From assembly GCF_001975725.1 (NCBI RefSeq), contig NZ_CP019434.1, forward strand, positions 2,363,646-2,427,645: 64,000 nt of DNA, given 5' to 3'. The notes under the pieces were generated by a model. That model was not told where the DNA came from, ran no database searches, and saw nothing but the letters and a program-made list of their open reading frames with translations. Each line of letters begins with the position of its first letter. Within the stretch, counting starts at the first letter, position 1. Position numbers and translations under genes: made by a program. Origin of the DNA: Acidihalobacter ferrooxydans (GTDB taxonomy: Bacteria > Pseudomonadota > Gammaproteobacteria > DSM-5130 > Acidihalobacteraceae). Below are positions 1-7,626 of the stretch, piece by piece.

Positions 1-1110
1 CGCTACACCGCCAAGGCCCACCACGAGCACGGTCGGACCGGCCGGCTCGGCATCCTGCTCGCCAACCTCGGCACCCCCGACGCACCCACACCCGAAGCCC
101 TGCGCCGTTATCTGCGCGAATTTCTCTGGGACCCCCGCGTCGTGGAGTTTCCCCGCCCGCTGTGGTGGCTGATCCTCAACGGCATCATCCTCAACATACG
201 TCCGCGCCGCTCGGCCGCCGCCTACGCCAAGGTCTGGACAAAAGCCGGCTCCCCCCTGCTCGTGCACAGCCGCGCCCAGGCCGACGCCCTGCAGCCGCGT
301 CTCGACACCGCCTTCAACGGCCCGGTCCGCATCGCGTTGGGCATGCGCTATGGCACGCCGTCGATTGCCTCCGCACTGGCGGAACTGCGCGAAGCCGACG
401 CCGCACGGCTCATCGTATTGCCTCTCTATCCGCAGTACTCCGGCTCCACCACTGCCGCGATTTTCGATGCCGTCGCCGACGTGCTGAAAACCTGGCGCTG
501 CGTACCCGAAGTGCGATTCATAAACCACTATCACGACGATCCGGCCTATATCGCCGCCATGGCCGCACGCATCCGCGCACACTGGGCCGCGCACGGCCGC
601 GGCAAACATCTGCTGCTTTCTTTCCATGGCGTGCCGCGCCGCTACCTGCTCGCCGGCGACCCCTATTACTGCCACTGCCAGAAAACCGCGCGCCTGCTGG
701 CCGAAGCCCTGGAACTGAGTGAGGATGACTGGACACTCGGCTTCCAATCTCGCTTCGGCCGTGAGGAATGGCTAAAACCATACGTCGACAAACTGCTCAA
801 GAGCTGGCCCAAAGCAGGCCACCGCGACATCGACGTATTCTGCCCCGGTTTTGCCGCCGATTGCCTGGAAACGCTGGAAGAAATTGCCATGCAGGATCGC
901 GACATCTTCATGGCTGCGGGCGGCGAACGCTACACCTACATCCCTGCGCTCAACGACCAGGCCGAACACATCGACGCCTTGACCGCCCTGCTGCTTCGCC
1001 ACGCCGCCGGCTGGCCGGACACGGACCCGAGTTACGACGTCGAGGCACTGGCAAAAGCCGCCCAGACCAGCCGCGAACGCGCTGCTCAGCTCGGTGCCGA
1101 AGCGCGCTGA
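1..1110 (+). CDS. hemH: Ferrochelatase, 5' end outside the window
   Basis: This gene encodes ferrochelatase, which inserts Fe2+ into protoporphyrin IX in the last step of haem synthesis. The reading frame is open from base 1 and contains the family N-terminal pattern GILLANLGTPDAPTPEALRR, so the true start lies upstream; the GTG at 142 is internal. About 369 residues are visible, close to full length. The SFHGVP segment holds the metal-binding His, and FCPGFAADCLETLEE holds the second conserved acidic and haem-side residues. The stop at 1110 is followed by a 288-base gap before the metal transporter genes. The assignment is safe; only the start is missing. Confidence 0.95.
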   Translation, partial: RYTAKAHHEHGRTGRLGILLANLGTPDAPTPEALRRYLREFLWDPRVVEFPRPLWWLILNGIILNIRPRRSAAAYAKVWTKAGSPLLVHSRAQADALQPRLDTAFNGPVRIALGMRYGTPSIASALAELREADAARLIVLPLYPQYSGSTTAAIFDAVADVLKTWRCVPEVRFINHYHDDPAYIAAMAARIRAHWAAHGRGKHLLLSFHGVPRRYLLAGDPYYCHCQKTARLLAEALELSEDDWTLGFQSRFGREEWLKPYVDKLLKSWPKAGHRDIDVFCPGFAADCLETLEEIAMQDRDIFMAAGGERYTYIPALNDQAEHIDALTALLLRHAAGWPDTDPSYDVEALAKAAQTSRERAAQLGAEAR

Positions 1111-1240
1111 TTCCTGCGCCTGCCTTCAACCCGGTGGCCCCCTCGGGTGGAGTGTGGATAACCGACGGCTTTGCATGATAAGGAACGTTAACCAAGCAAG
1201 CGGCACCCTTGCGCGACGCCTGAACATGGATCATCCGGAA

Positions 1241-1256
1241 CGGTGCCTTGGCACCG
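1241..1256. repeat. Short perfect hairpin in the leader of the metal transporter genes
   Basis: The sequence CGGTGCCTTGGCACCG is a perfect palindrome, able to form a 6-bp stem with a 4-base loop. It sits in the 288-base gap between hemH and the metal ABC transporter. No T-run follows, so it is not a standard terminator. I see no recognisable riboswitch or Zur/Fur box around it. Confidence 0.3.
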
Positions 1257-1398
1257 CTCGCGCAGCGGACATCCCGGCAAGGCAACCGCCGCAGCCTCAT
1301 CCCGTCACTGAACCGAAGGCGACGGTCCGACGGCGCGAATACGAATAGCCACCGGCCAAATGCGTGACAGTCGCCGCTCACCACAGGACAATACGCGC

Positions 1399-2172
1399 AT
1401 GACGACCCCCATCATCCAAATCGACGACCTGCACTTTCACTATGCCGATACGCCAGTACTCAGCGACGTGCGCCTGAGCATCAATCAGGGCGATTTCATC
1501 GCCATCGTAGGGCCTAACGGAGGCGGCAAAACCACCCTGCTCAGACTGATTCTCGGCCTGCTAAAACCCGATCGCGGCAGCGTGCGCATCTTCGGCAAGG
1601 CGCCGGGTTCGGAGCCCGCACGCATCGGCTACGTGCCACAACACGGCAACCTCGCGCCCGGCTTCCCGGCCACTGCGGAAGAAGTCGTGCTCATGGGCCT
1701 ACCGCACGGTCGCCGCCACGGCCCGCGTTTTTGGCGTAACGAACGCGCACGTGCGCGCGACGCGATGCGCCGTGCCGGTGTCGAGAATCTCGCCGAAAAA
1801 CGCCTGCCCGACCTCTCCGGCGGTCAGCGCCAGCGGGTACTCATCGCCCGCGCGCTGATCACCCGCCCGGAATTGCTGCTACTCGACGAGCCGCTGTCGA
1901 ATATCGACCCCTACGGCCGTCAATGCATCGTCGAGACACTCACCGGCCTCGGCCGCGAAACCACCATTGTCATGGTCAGCCACGACCTGGGCATCACCAC
2001 CAACGCCGTCACCGGCCTCGCGGCGGTTAACCGCTATCTGCTCTACGCCGACGGCGCATACCCGACACAGGCCATGCTGGAGCTCATGTACGGCGTGCAC
2101 GAGGTCGGCTGTCCGGTGCATGAACACATCCACAACCTGACCCACCCGGCCGACGAGGACATGCGCGCATGA
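1399..2172 (+). CDS. Metal ABC transporter ATP-binding protein (ZnuC/MntB type)
   Basis: ATPase subunit of a zinc/manganese/iron-type ABC importer, 257 residues from the ATG at 1399. Walker A is GPNGGGKT at residues 38-45, the ABC signature LSGGQRQRV is near 140, and Walker B LLLLDEP is near 160. The C-terminal tail contains histidines (VHEVGCPVHEHIHN), as is common in Zn/Mn transporters. The stop overlaps the next gene's ATG, so the two are translated as a pair. The in-frame ATG at 1360 has weaker context and would add 13 residues unlike the family. No periplasmic binding protein gene is adjacent, so the metal cannot be assigned. Confidence 0.88.
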   Translation: MTTPIIQIDDLHFHYADTPVLSDVRLSINQGDFIAIVGPNGGGKTTLLRLILGLLKPDRGSVRIFGKAPGSEPARIGYVPQHGNLAPGFPATAEEVVLMGLPHGRRHGPRFWRNERARARDAMRRAGVENLAEKRLPDLSGGQRQRVLIARALITRPELLLLDEPLSNIDPYGRQCIVETLTGLGRETTIVMVSHDLGITTNAVTGLAAVNRYLLYADGAYPTQAMLELMYGVHEVGCPVHEHIHNLTHPADEDMRA

Positions 2173-3002
2173 CGCTGGCTCAACTGCTCGCTCAAACCTT
2201 CGTGCAGCACGCACTGCTCGCCGCGCTGCTGGTCAGCATCGCTTGCGGCGCGATCGGCGCGCTGGTGGTGGTCAACCGTCTGGTATTCATGGCAGGAGGC
2301 ATTGCCCATTCAGCCTACGGAGGCGTGGGACTGGCGTTCTACGCCGGGTGGCCGGTACTGCCCACGACCGGCCTGTTCACCGGTACCGCCGCGCTGCTGC
2401 TCGGCACCATCACCCGTCGCCGCCGCGAGCGCACCGACACCTTGATCGGCGTCATCTGGGCCGGGGGTATGGCCTTCGGCGTCATCATGCTCAACCTCAC
2501 GCCAGGCTACAACACAAACCTGATGAGCTACCTGTTCGGCAGCATACTCACCGTCTCGACCCTCGATCTATGGCTCATGCTGGGTGTCGACGCGATCATC
2601 CTCGCGCTTCTGCTCTACTACTTCCGCGACATCCTCTCACTCTCGTTCGATCCCGATTTCGCGCGCTCGCGCGGCATCCCGGTCGACGGATTGCACCTCA
2701 TGCTAATGGTGCTTGTGGCGGAGACCGTGGTGATGATGTTGCAGGTGGTCGGCTTAATCCTGGTCATCGCGTTACTGACCATCCCACCCTATCTGGCCGA
2801 GCGTCACACCCGCAGCCTCGCCGGCATGATGTTCGCCGCGAGCCTGTGGAGTTTGGCGTTCTGCATCGGCGGGCTGTGGGTCGCCTACCAGGCCAATATC
2901 AGTTCCGGCGCGAGCATTGTCGCCACTGCCTGCGCGACCTATCTCGTCTTCGTCGGCGCGCAGACAGGATGGCGACGACTGCGCGCACGACCCGCGATAT
3001 AA
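2169..3002 (+). CDS. Metal ABC transporter permease (ZnuB/MntC type)
   Basis: Integral membrane subunit of the same importer, 277 residues with about eight hydrophobic segments. Family features are the N-terminal FVQHALLAALLVSIACGAIG, the central AGGIAHSAYGGVGLAFY segment and the C-terminal DVVGLILVIALLTIPP-like stretch. Its ATG overlaps the ATPase stop codon by four bases, which indicates translational coupling. The family carries Zn2+, Mn2+ or Fe2+ across the inner membrane. Which metal is carried here cannot be read from sequence, and no substrate-binding lipoprotein gene is nearby. Confidence 0.88.
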   Translation: MTLAQLLAQTFVQHALLAALLVSIACGAIGALVVVNRLVFMAGGIAHSAYGGVGLAFYAGWPVLPTTGLFTGTAALLLGTITRRRRERTDTLIGVIWAGGMAFGVIMLNLTPGYNTNLMSYLFGSILTVSTLDLWLMLGVDAIILALLLYYFRDILSLSFDPDFARSRGIPVDGLHLMLMVLVAETVVMMLQVVGLILVIALLTIPPYLAERHTRSLAGMMFAASLWSLAFCIGGLWVAYQANISSGASIVATACATYLVFVGAQTGWRRLRARPAI

Positions 3003-3166
3003 GCCGGATGTGTAACTACTCACCTCCCATCTGCCCTTGAGGCTCTAATGGGATTGGGTCAAACCATATTTCGCACAAAACGGAGAATCATAGCGCGGGG
3101 AATCATCGTGCGGAGAACCAGGCCGCGCACAGATGTCTTTCTCGCAAAGAATCGCCTTTTCAGCGT

Positions 3167-3172
3167 TATACT
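3167..3172 (+). promoter_or_regulatory. Possible -10 element for upp
   Basis: TATACT lies 34 bases before the GTG start of upp, a suitable distance for a sigma70 -10 element with a short leader. I do not see a convincing -35 at 16-19 bases upstream, so this is a weak call. Confidence 0.3.
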
Positions 3173-3206
3173 CACCCCCATCGTTTCAAACCTTTGAGAA
3201 CCGACC

Positions 3207-3851
3207 GTGTCCGACGCGTTTCCCAATCTGCACATCCTCGATCACCCGTTAATCCAGCACAAGCTCACGCTGGCACGTCAGACCGGCATTTCGACGAATC
3301 AGTTCCGCCGACTGCTCAAGGAAATTGCCTTGCTCATGGGCTATGAAATCACCCGCGAACTGCCCATCGAGCATCAGACTATCGAAACCCCGCTGGCACA
3401 GATGGACGCGCCGGTAATCCTGGGCAAGAAGGTCGCCATCGTCTCGATCCTGCGCGCCGGGCTTGGCATGGCGAGCGGCCTGCAGGAGCTCATGCCCTCG
3501 GCCCGCGAAGGCCACATCGGCCTGTACCGCGACCATGACACCAAGCGGCCGGTCGAATACCTGATCAAACTACCGGAACCCGAGGGGCGGCTGTTCATTC
3601 TGGTCGATCCGATGGTGGCCACCGGCCATTCCGCCGTACATGGCGTGGACGTTCTCAACCGCCACGGCGTGCCCGACGCGAACATCCGTTTCATGGCCCT
3701 GGTCGCCGCACCGGAAGGCGTCGAAGTATTTCAGGCGGCCCACCCTGATGTGCCGCTGTACGCAGCCGCGCTGGATGACCGTCTGAACGAACAGGCTTAC
3801 ATCGTGCCAGGTCTGGGCGACGCGGGCGACCGGCTTTTCGGAACCAAATGA
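3207..3851 (+). CDS. upp: Uracil phosphoribosyltransferase
   Basis: Converts uracil and PRPP to UMP in pyrimidine salvage, in the cytoplasm. The 214-residue product has the usual family length. The PRPP-binding loop is [15 protein letters not shown], and the C-terminal uracil-binding region is [17 protein letters not shown]. The start is GTG; the coding region matches the family from its first residues ([19 protein letters not shown]). The gene stands alone; uraA, often its neighbour, is not seen. A tandem 14-bp repeat follows the stop. Confidence 0.96.
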   Translation: MSDAFPNLHILDHPLIQHKLTLARQTGISTNQFRRLLKEIALLMGYEITRELPIEHQTIETPLAQMDAPVILGKKVAIVSILRAGLGMASGLQELMPSAREGHIGLYRDHDTKRPVEYLIKLPEPEGRLFILVDPMVATGHSAVHGVDVLNRHGVPDANIRFMALVAAPEGVEVFQAAHPDVPLYAAALDDRLNEQAYIVPGLGDAGDRLFGTK

Positions 3852-3869
3852 AATCCGGAGCGACGCGAA

Positions 3870-3925
3870 TATCCGATCATAAGTATCCGATCATGAATAC
3901 CCGATCATGAATATCGGGTCGTGAA
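3870..3925. repeat. Four tandem 14-bp units downstream of upp
   Basis: Four consecutive 14-base units read TATCCGATCATAAG, TATCCGATCATGAA, TACCCGATCATGAA and TATCGGGTCGTGAA. Units 3 and 4 together form an inverted repeat, ACCCGAT (3899-3905) with ATCGGGT (3913-3919), a 7-bp stem with a 7-base loop. It begins 18 bases after the upp stop and could act as a transcript-end structure, but no T-run follows. Confidence 0.7.
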
Positions 3926-4005
3926 AACCGTCACCGGGCCCGTGCGCGGGCTTGATCATTACACGCATGTATCGCCAACCGTGCGACACTTCGATCACGC
4001 ATCTG

Positions 4006-4155
4006 TTGAATCCGGATATTCCAGCAGGCGAAGCGATGAGTGCGCAGAAATCTGGATTGACTGGAAATTTTCTTCAGCGAGAGCATCGTTGCACCGTATC
4101 GGAGCGAAGAAGCAATCTGTGAAGGCAAAGATCAAGCAAGGGTAGCCTCCTGATG
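4006..4155. repeat. Dispersed intergenic repeat, family D copy 1
   Basis: About 150 bases that resemble 48313-48470 in the same orientation: both contain the ordered blocks TCAGCGAG(A/G)GCATCGTTGC, a CAGGCGA-type block and CAAG(C/A)AAGGG near the end. The copy fills most of the 385-base gap between upp and the methyltransferase gene (3852-4236); the rest is the 14-bp tandem repeat and unremarkable DNA. Shorter relatives occur at 25196-25250 and 52735-52810. Confidence 0.5.
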
Positions 4156-4236
4156 AAGCGCGGGTTGAAAGGTCCTTCGCGCTGCCGTGGATCGCAGTGA
4201 CGACGCAATGACGCCCTCCCTATCATTTTCTCTCTC

Positions 4237-4764
4237 ATGCGCAACCGACAACTGAATCACGACGCCCACCGGGGCGCCCTGAAAAAACATTCCGTGTGCC
4301 TGCTGGCCAACGACATCGGCCACGCCACGAATGTCGGCAGCCTGTTCAGGATTGCCGATGCTCTTGGCGTCGAACACATTTTCCTGACCGGGAGCACCCC
4401 GCGTCCACCACATCCTAAAATCCGCAAGACCTCCCGCGCCACCGAGAAACATGTCCCGTACAGCCACGCCAGCCGCGCCGTAGATGCGGTCGCAGCGCTC
4501 AAGACACAGGGCTACCGGATCATCAGTCTGGAACTCACCTCATGCAGCATCGACATCGACAAGCTGCATGTCGTGCCCGGTGAAAAAATCTGCCTGATTC
4601 TCGGCGAGGAAAATGCCGGCGTCGCCCAGGAACTGCTCGACCTCAGCGACGACACGGTGCACATTCCGATGCTGGGCATCCAGTCCTCGATGAACGTCGC
4701 GGTCGCCTGCGCCATCGCCACCCACGCCATCACCCGACGCATGGCCTCTGCCGCCCCGCCCTGA
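4237..4764 (+). CDS. SpoU/TrmH-family RNA 2'-O-methyltransferase
   Basis: A 175-residue SPOUT methyltransferase consisting almost only of the catalytic knot domain. The three family motifs are present: NVGSLFRIADALG near the start (motif 1), LILGEENAGV (motif 2) and IPMLGIQSSMNVAVAC (motif 3). The family uses SAM to methylate a ribose 2'-OH in tRNA or rRNA. The substrate cannot be told from sequence; the short form, without an N-terminal L30e-like domain, resembles TrmH/TrmL relatives. It stands alone after a repeat-filled gap. Confidence 0.85.
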   Translation: MRNRQLNHDAHRGALKKHSVCLLANDIGHATNVGSLFRIADALGVEHIFLTGSTPRPPHPKIRKTSRATEKHVPYSHASRAVDAVAALKTQGYRIISLELTSCSIDIDKLHVVPGEKICLILGEENAGVAQELLDLSDDTVHIPMLGIQSSMNVAVACAIATHAITRRMASAAPP

Positions 4765-4923
4765 CAACCGGCCCTTGCGCAGCGCCACCCGAGGCGGCCA
4801 AAAGCCACGCAGTCTGGCAAAATCGCCCCAAGGTCACTTAGCCCCCGGACACGCCAACATGTTCAACATATCGCCCACCATGCCGACCACCCTGTCGCAC
4901 GCTCTCGGCCGGAACCCACGCCA

Positions 4924-5424
4924 ATGATCCGCCCTGTCCATGACGCCGATGCCAGCGCCATCGCCGACATCTACAACCACTACATCCGCGACACCGTCAT
5001 CAGCTTCGAGGAAACCGAAATCGATACCGCACAAATTCGCGCGCGCCTCGGTAAAATCGCCGATGCCGGGCTGCCCTGGCTGGTCGCCGAAGACAATAGC
5101 AAGCTGCTCGGCTATGCCTACGCCGCCCCCTGGCATGCCCGGTCGGCCTATCGCTTCGCCGTGGAAGTCACCGTCTATCTCGCCGCTGACGCCGGCGGGC
5201 GCGGCCTCGGCACCGCGCTCTACAGGGCATTATTCCGTGAGCTTGAACTGCGCGGCATCCACACCGCCATCGGCTGTATCGCCCTGCCCAACCCCGCCAG
5301 CGTGGCGCTGCACGAAAAGCTTGGCATGCGCAAAATCGGGCACTTCGCCGAAGTCGGCTACAAGTTCGGCCAATGGCTCGACGTGGGATACTGGCAAATC
5401 ATCCTCCAACCGCGCACGCCATAG
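4924..5424 (+). CDS. GNAT acetyltransferase (phosphinothricin/methionine-sulfoximine type)
   Basis: A 166-residue N-acetyltransferase using acetyl-CoA. Family marks are the N-terminal IRPVHDADASAIADIYNHYI, the active-site region ISFEETEID, the acetyl-CoA loop GGRGLGTALYRAL, and the C-terminal LHEKLGMRKIGHFAEVGYKF followed by DVGYWQ. This pattern is typical of the Bar/MnaT group, which acetylates phosphinothricin or methionine sulfoximine; the natural substrate here is unknown. Only six bases separate it from the following AraC-type gene. Confidence 0.88.
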   Translation: MIRPVHDADASAIADIYNHYIRDTVISFEETEIDTAQIRARLGKIADAGLPWLVAEDNSKLLGYAYAAPWHARSAYRFAVEVTVYLAADAGGRGLGTALYRALFRELELRGIHTAIGCIALPNPASVALHEKLGMRKIGHFAEVGYKFGQWLDVGYWQIILQPRTP

Positions 5425-5430
5425 TCCCTG

Positions 5431-6309
5431 ATGTCGCCAAGCGCCAACAATCGCCTGCACGCGCTGGACTGGCTGCCCGGTCTCGAATTTCTCGACGCCG
5501 ATTTCGGCGGCCAGCCCTTCGGGCGGCATTGCCACGACGCGTTCGCCATCGGCGCGATCCATGCCGGCGTCGGCGGCTATCAGTGCCGCGGCAGCCGCTA
5601 CGCCCTGCCCCGGCGGACCCTCTCGCTGATGAATCCCGGAGAAGTACACACGGGCTACGCCTTGAGTCCGCGGCTGCGCTACCGGATGCTCTACGCCACC
5701 GAAGACAGCGTGGCCGTACTGCTCGACGAACGCCACCCGCGTGGATTTAACGACATCACCGCTGAAGACCGTGACGGCGAGACCGCGCGGCTGCTGGCGA
5801 ATGCGCATGCGTACTTTGAAGCCCCGCACGATGCCGGCTGGAAACTCGGCCTTGAAACCGCACTGACCGAACTCCTGCGCCACAGCCTCACGCACCACGC
5901 CGGTCTCCGCGTCCGCGCACCGGGCCATGAAAGCGCGGCTGTGCGTGTAACGCGCGAATGGCTCGACGCCCTCGCCGCAACGCCTGATGAGACTACCGCC
6001 GTCTCCCTGCGCGAACTGGCCGCGCGCGTACAACTGCATCCCAACTACTTGCTGCAATGCTTTACGCGCCAGATCGGCATCCCGCCCTATGCCTACTGGC
6101 AATACCGACGCATCGAGCGCGCCAAGCAGTTGTTGCTGGCCGGCCTCAGCGCCGCCGACACCACCTATCGTCTTGGCTTCCACGACCAGGCCCATTTCCT
6201 GCGCAGCTTCCGGCGCATCACCGGTGTCACGCCGGGCGCTTATCGGATACATCGCGGTGGCAAACACCTCAACCCGAATATTTCACCCGGACGCTGGAAA
6301 ACGCGATAA
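5431..6309 (+). CDS. AraC-family transcriptional regulator
   Basis: A 292-residue regulator. The N-terminal half is a cupin-like sensor domain (HCHDAFAIGAIHAG, MNPGEVHTG). The C-terminal hundred residues carry two helix-turn-helix motifs: LRELAARVQLHPNYLLQCFTRQIG, then DTTYRLGFHDQAHFLRSFRRITGVTPGAYR. It precedes a DUF2000 gene and a LysE exporter gene and may control them. The last dozen codons (after HRGGKHLN) lie inside a dispersed repeat whose second copy is at 52531-52620, so the tail and stop appear to come from repeat insertion. Confidence 0.9.
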   Translation: MSPSANNRLHALDWLPGLEFLDADFGGQPFGRHCHDAFAIGAIHAGVGGYQCRGSRYALPRRTLSLMNPGEVHTGYALSPRLRYRMLYATEDSVAVLLDERHPRGFNDITAEDRDGETARLLANAHAYFEAPHDAGWKLGLETALTELLRHSLTHHAGLRVRAPGHESAAVRVTREWLDALAATPDETTAVSLRELAARVQLHPNYLLQCFTRQIGIPPYAYWQYRRIERAKQLLLAGLSAADTTYRLGFHDQAHFLRSFRRITGVTPGAYRIHRGGKHLNPNISPGRWKTR

Positions 6310-6375
6310 ATCACCGATCAAAATACGAATTGTGCGTATATCAGCAGGTAACGAACGGTTACCGGGCGAACGCTG
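6285..6375. repeat. Dispersed repeat, family C copy 1
   Basis: Matches 52531-52620 in the same orientation. Shared blocks include CACCCGG(A/T)CGCTG, GATAAATCAC(C/T)GATCAAAAT, GAATTGTG, GCAGGT(A/G)ACGA and CGAACG. It overlaps the final codons and stop of the AraC-type gene and extends into the 182-base gap before the DUF2000 gene. It ends near a second block, ACCGGGCGAACGCTGG, that echoes its start. Confidence 0.7.
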
Positions 6376-6491
6376 GACCGCTCTCGCGCTCGCTTGAGCG
6401 ACAACAACAGACTTGTTAATTTCATACAATACGCCGCATGACGCTTCGCCTACGGTAGACCACAAAATCGTACCCTGCAGCGAGGATCGTC

Positions 6492-6935
6492 ATGGAACGC
6501 AAAGCCGTCGTCGTCGTCGACCGCGCCCTGCCGCGCGGCCTGCAAGCCAATGTGGCTGCCGTGCTGGCAATGAGCTTTGGCAGCGCACACCCCGAACTCA
6601 TCGGCCACGAAACCTGCACCGCAGACGGTGTTCGGCAAGTCGGCCTGCCCACTCTGCCGCTGCCCATTCTGCAGGCCGATGAGATCGATCTGCGCCACCT
6701 CGCCGCTGCGTCCCTGCCGACGCTGGACTGGCTGGCCGTCTACACCGCCGCCGCGCTCGCGAGCAAGACGTACGCCGTCTACACCGCCGCCGCGCTCGCG
6801 AGCAAGACGTACGCCGTCTATACCGAAACACTGGCCAGCGCACGCGCGGATGAACTGGCCGTCCACGCCGTCGCGCTCTTCGGCGAACGCCGGCGCATCA
6901 ACCGGCTCACCGGCGGCTTCGCGCTGCTGCGCTGA
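6492..6935 (+). CDS. DUF2000-family protein with internal duplication
   Basis: A 147-residue cytoplasmic protein of the DUF2000 family (N-terminal KAVVVVDRALPRGLQANVAA and central GSAHPELIGHE are typical). The function is unknown; DUF2000 genes are often found with AraC regulators and LysE exporters, as here. A perfect 39-bp tandem duplication (6738-6815) repeats the 13 residues VYTAAALASKTYA in frame, which lengthens the protein without breaking it. The region after the duplication (VYTETLASARADELAVHAVALFG) looks normal. The start ATG at 6492 follows GAGGATCGTC. Confidence 0.75.
   Translation: MERKAVVVVDRALPRGLQANVAAVLAMSFGSAHPELIGHETCTADGVRQVGLPTLPLPILQADEIDLRHLAAASLPTLDWLAVYTAAALASKTYAVYTAAALASKTYAVYTETLASARADELAVHAVALFGERRRINRLTGGFALLR
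6738..6815. repeat. Perfect 39-bp tandem duplication inside a coding region
   Basis: Two identical 39-base units, 6738-6776 and 6777-6815, each encode VYTAAALASKTYA and are followed by a partial third start (GTCTATACC). The exact identity points to a very recent slip or an assembly duplication. Confidence 0.95.
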
Positions 6936-6945
6936 ACGAGCCACG

Positions 6946-7548
6946 ATGAGTGATCCGCTGAATCTGCTACCCTTGCTCGGCTTTGCCGTGGCCACGGCCG
7001 CGACGCCCGGCCCCGTCAACACCCTCGCGGCCATGTCTGGCGCGCGCTACGGTCTCGGGCGCAGCCTGGCCTACGTCATGGGCGCAGCGAGCGGTTTCAC
7101 TGCATTGCTGGCGCTGACCGGTCTCGGTCTGGCCGGTATCGCAGCCGCCGCGCCCTGGGTCACGCGAGCCATGACGCTGGCCGGCGCTGCATACATGCTT
7201 TATCTGGCTGCGCGCATTACGGTCACGCGCGCTCAGGAGAACGGCGCGGCTCCACAGCGGCCACCGGGCTACCTCAATGGCGTCGTCGCCCAATGGCTGA
7301 ACCCCAAGGCCTGGATCGTCGCCGTCTCGGCCGTTTCGATCTTCGTGACACCACACACGGATCAGGCCATGGCCCTGAGCCTTTTCTGCGCGACGTATTT
7401 CGTCGTCTGCCTGTTGGCGGTGGGGCTGTGGGCGAGTCTGGGACGATTCGCCTCCGGCCTGCTCGGAGATGCAGGCCGCTTCAATCAGGCGATGGCGGTA
7501 TTGATGGTCGCCTCGATCCTGTATCTGGTATTCGCGGGCTTTGCGTGA
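6946..7548 (+). CDS. LysE/RhtB-family amino-acid exporter
   Basis: A 200-residue inner-membrane exporter with about six hydrophobic segments. The family N-terminal signature is ATAATPGPVNTLAAMSGARYG, and the second marker WLNPKAWIV sits in the middle. Members export amino acids such as threonine, homoserine or lysine; the substrate is not determined here. The ATG at 6946 lies 10 bases after the DUF2000 stop, so the two probably share a transcript. An in-frame open region upstream is only a shadow of the DUF2000 gene. It converges on ilvA across 78 bases. Confidence 0.88.
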   Translation: MSDPLNLLPLLGFAVATAATPGPVNTLAAMSGARYGLGRSLAYVMGAASGFTALLALTGLGLAGIAAAAPWVTRAMTLAGAAYMLYLAARITVTRAQENGAAPQRPPGYLNGVVAQWLNPKAWIVAVSAVSIFVTPHTDQAMALSLFCATYFVVCLLAVGLWASLGRFASGLLGDAGRFNQAMAVLMVASILYLVFAGFA

Positions 7549-7626
7549 TGCCGGCGAGAAAGCAACCGGCCGGAAATCGCAACAGCGCGGTGAGCATGCC
7601 TACCTGACCCGCCACCGCGGCCATGC

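Noticed and set aside
1094..1348. Open frame spanning the end of hemH and the following gap
   Set aside because: Overlaps hemH, no homology and no initiation signal.
1150..1398. Possible riboswitch or Zur box before the metal transporter
   Set aside because: Apart from one short hairpin no conserved riboswitch blocks or AT-rich dyad were seen.
3870..3925. CRISPR array from the tandem repeats
   Set aside because: Units are contiguous 14-mers without spacers, and no cas genes are present.
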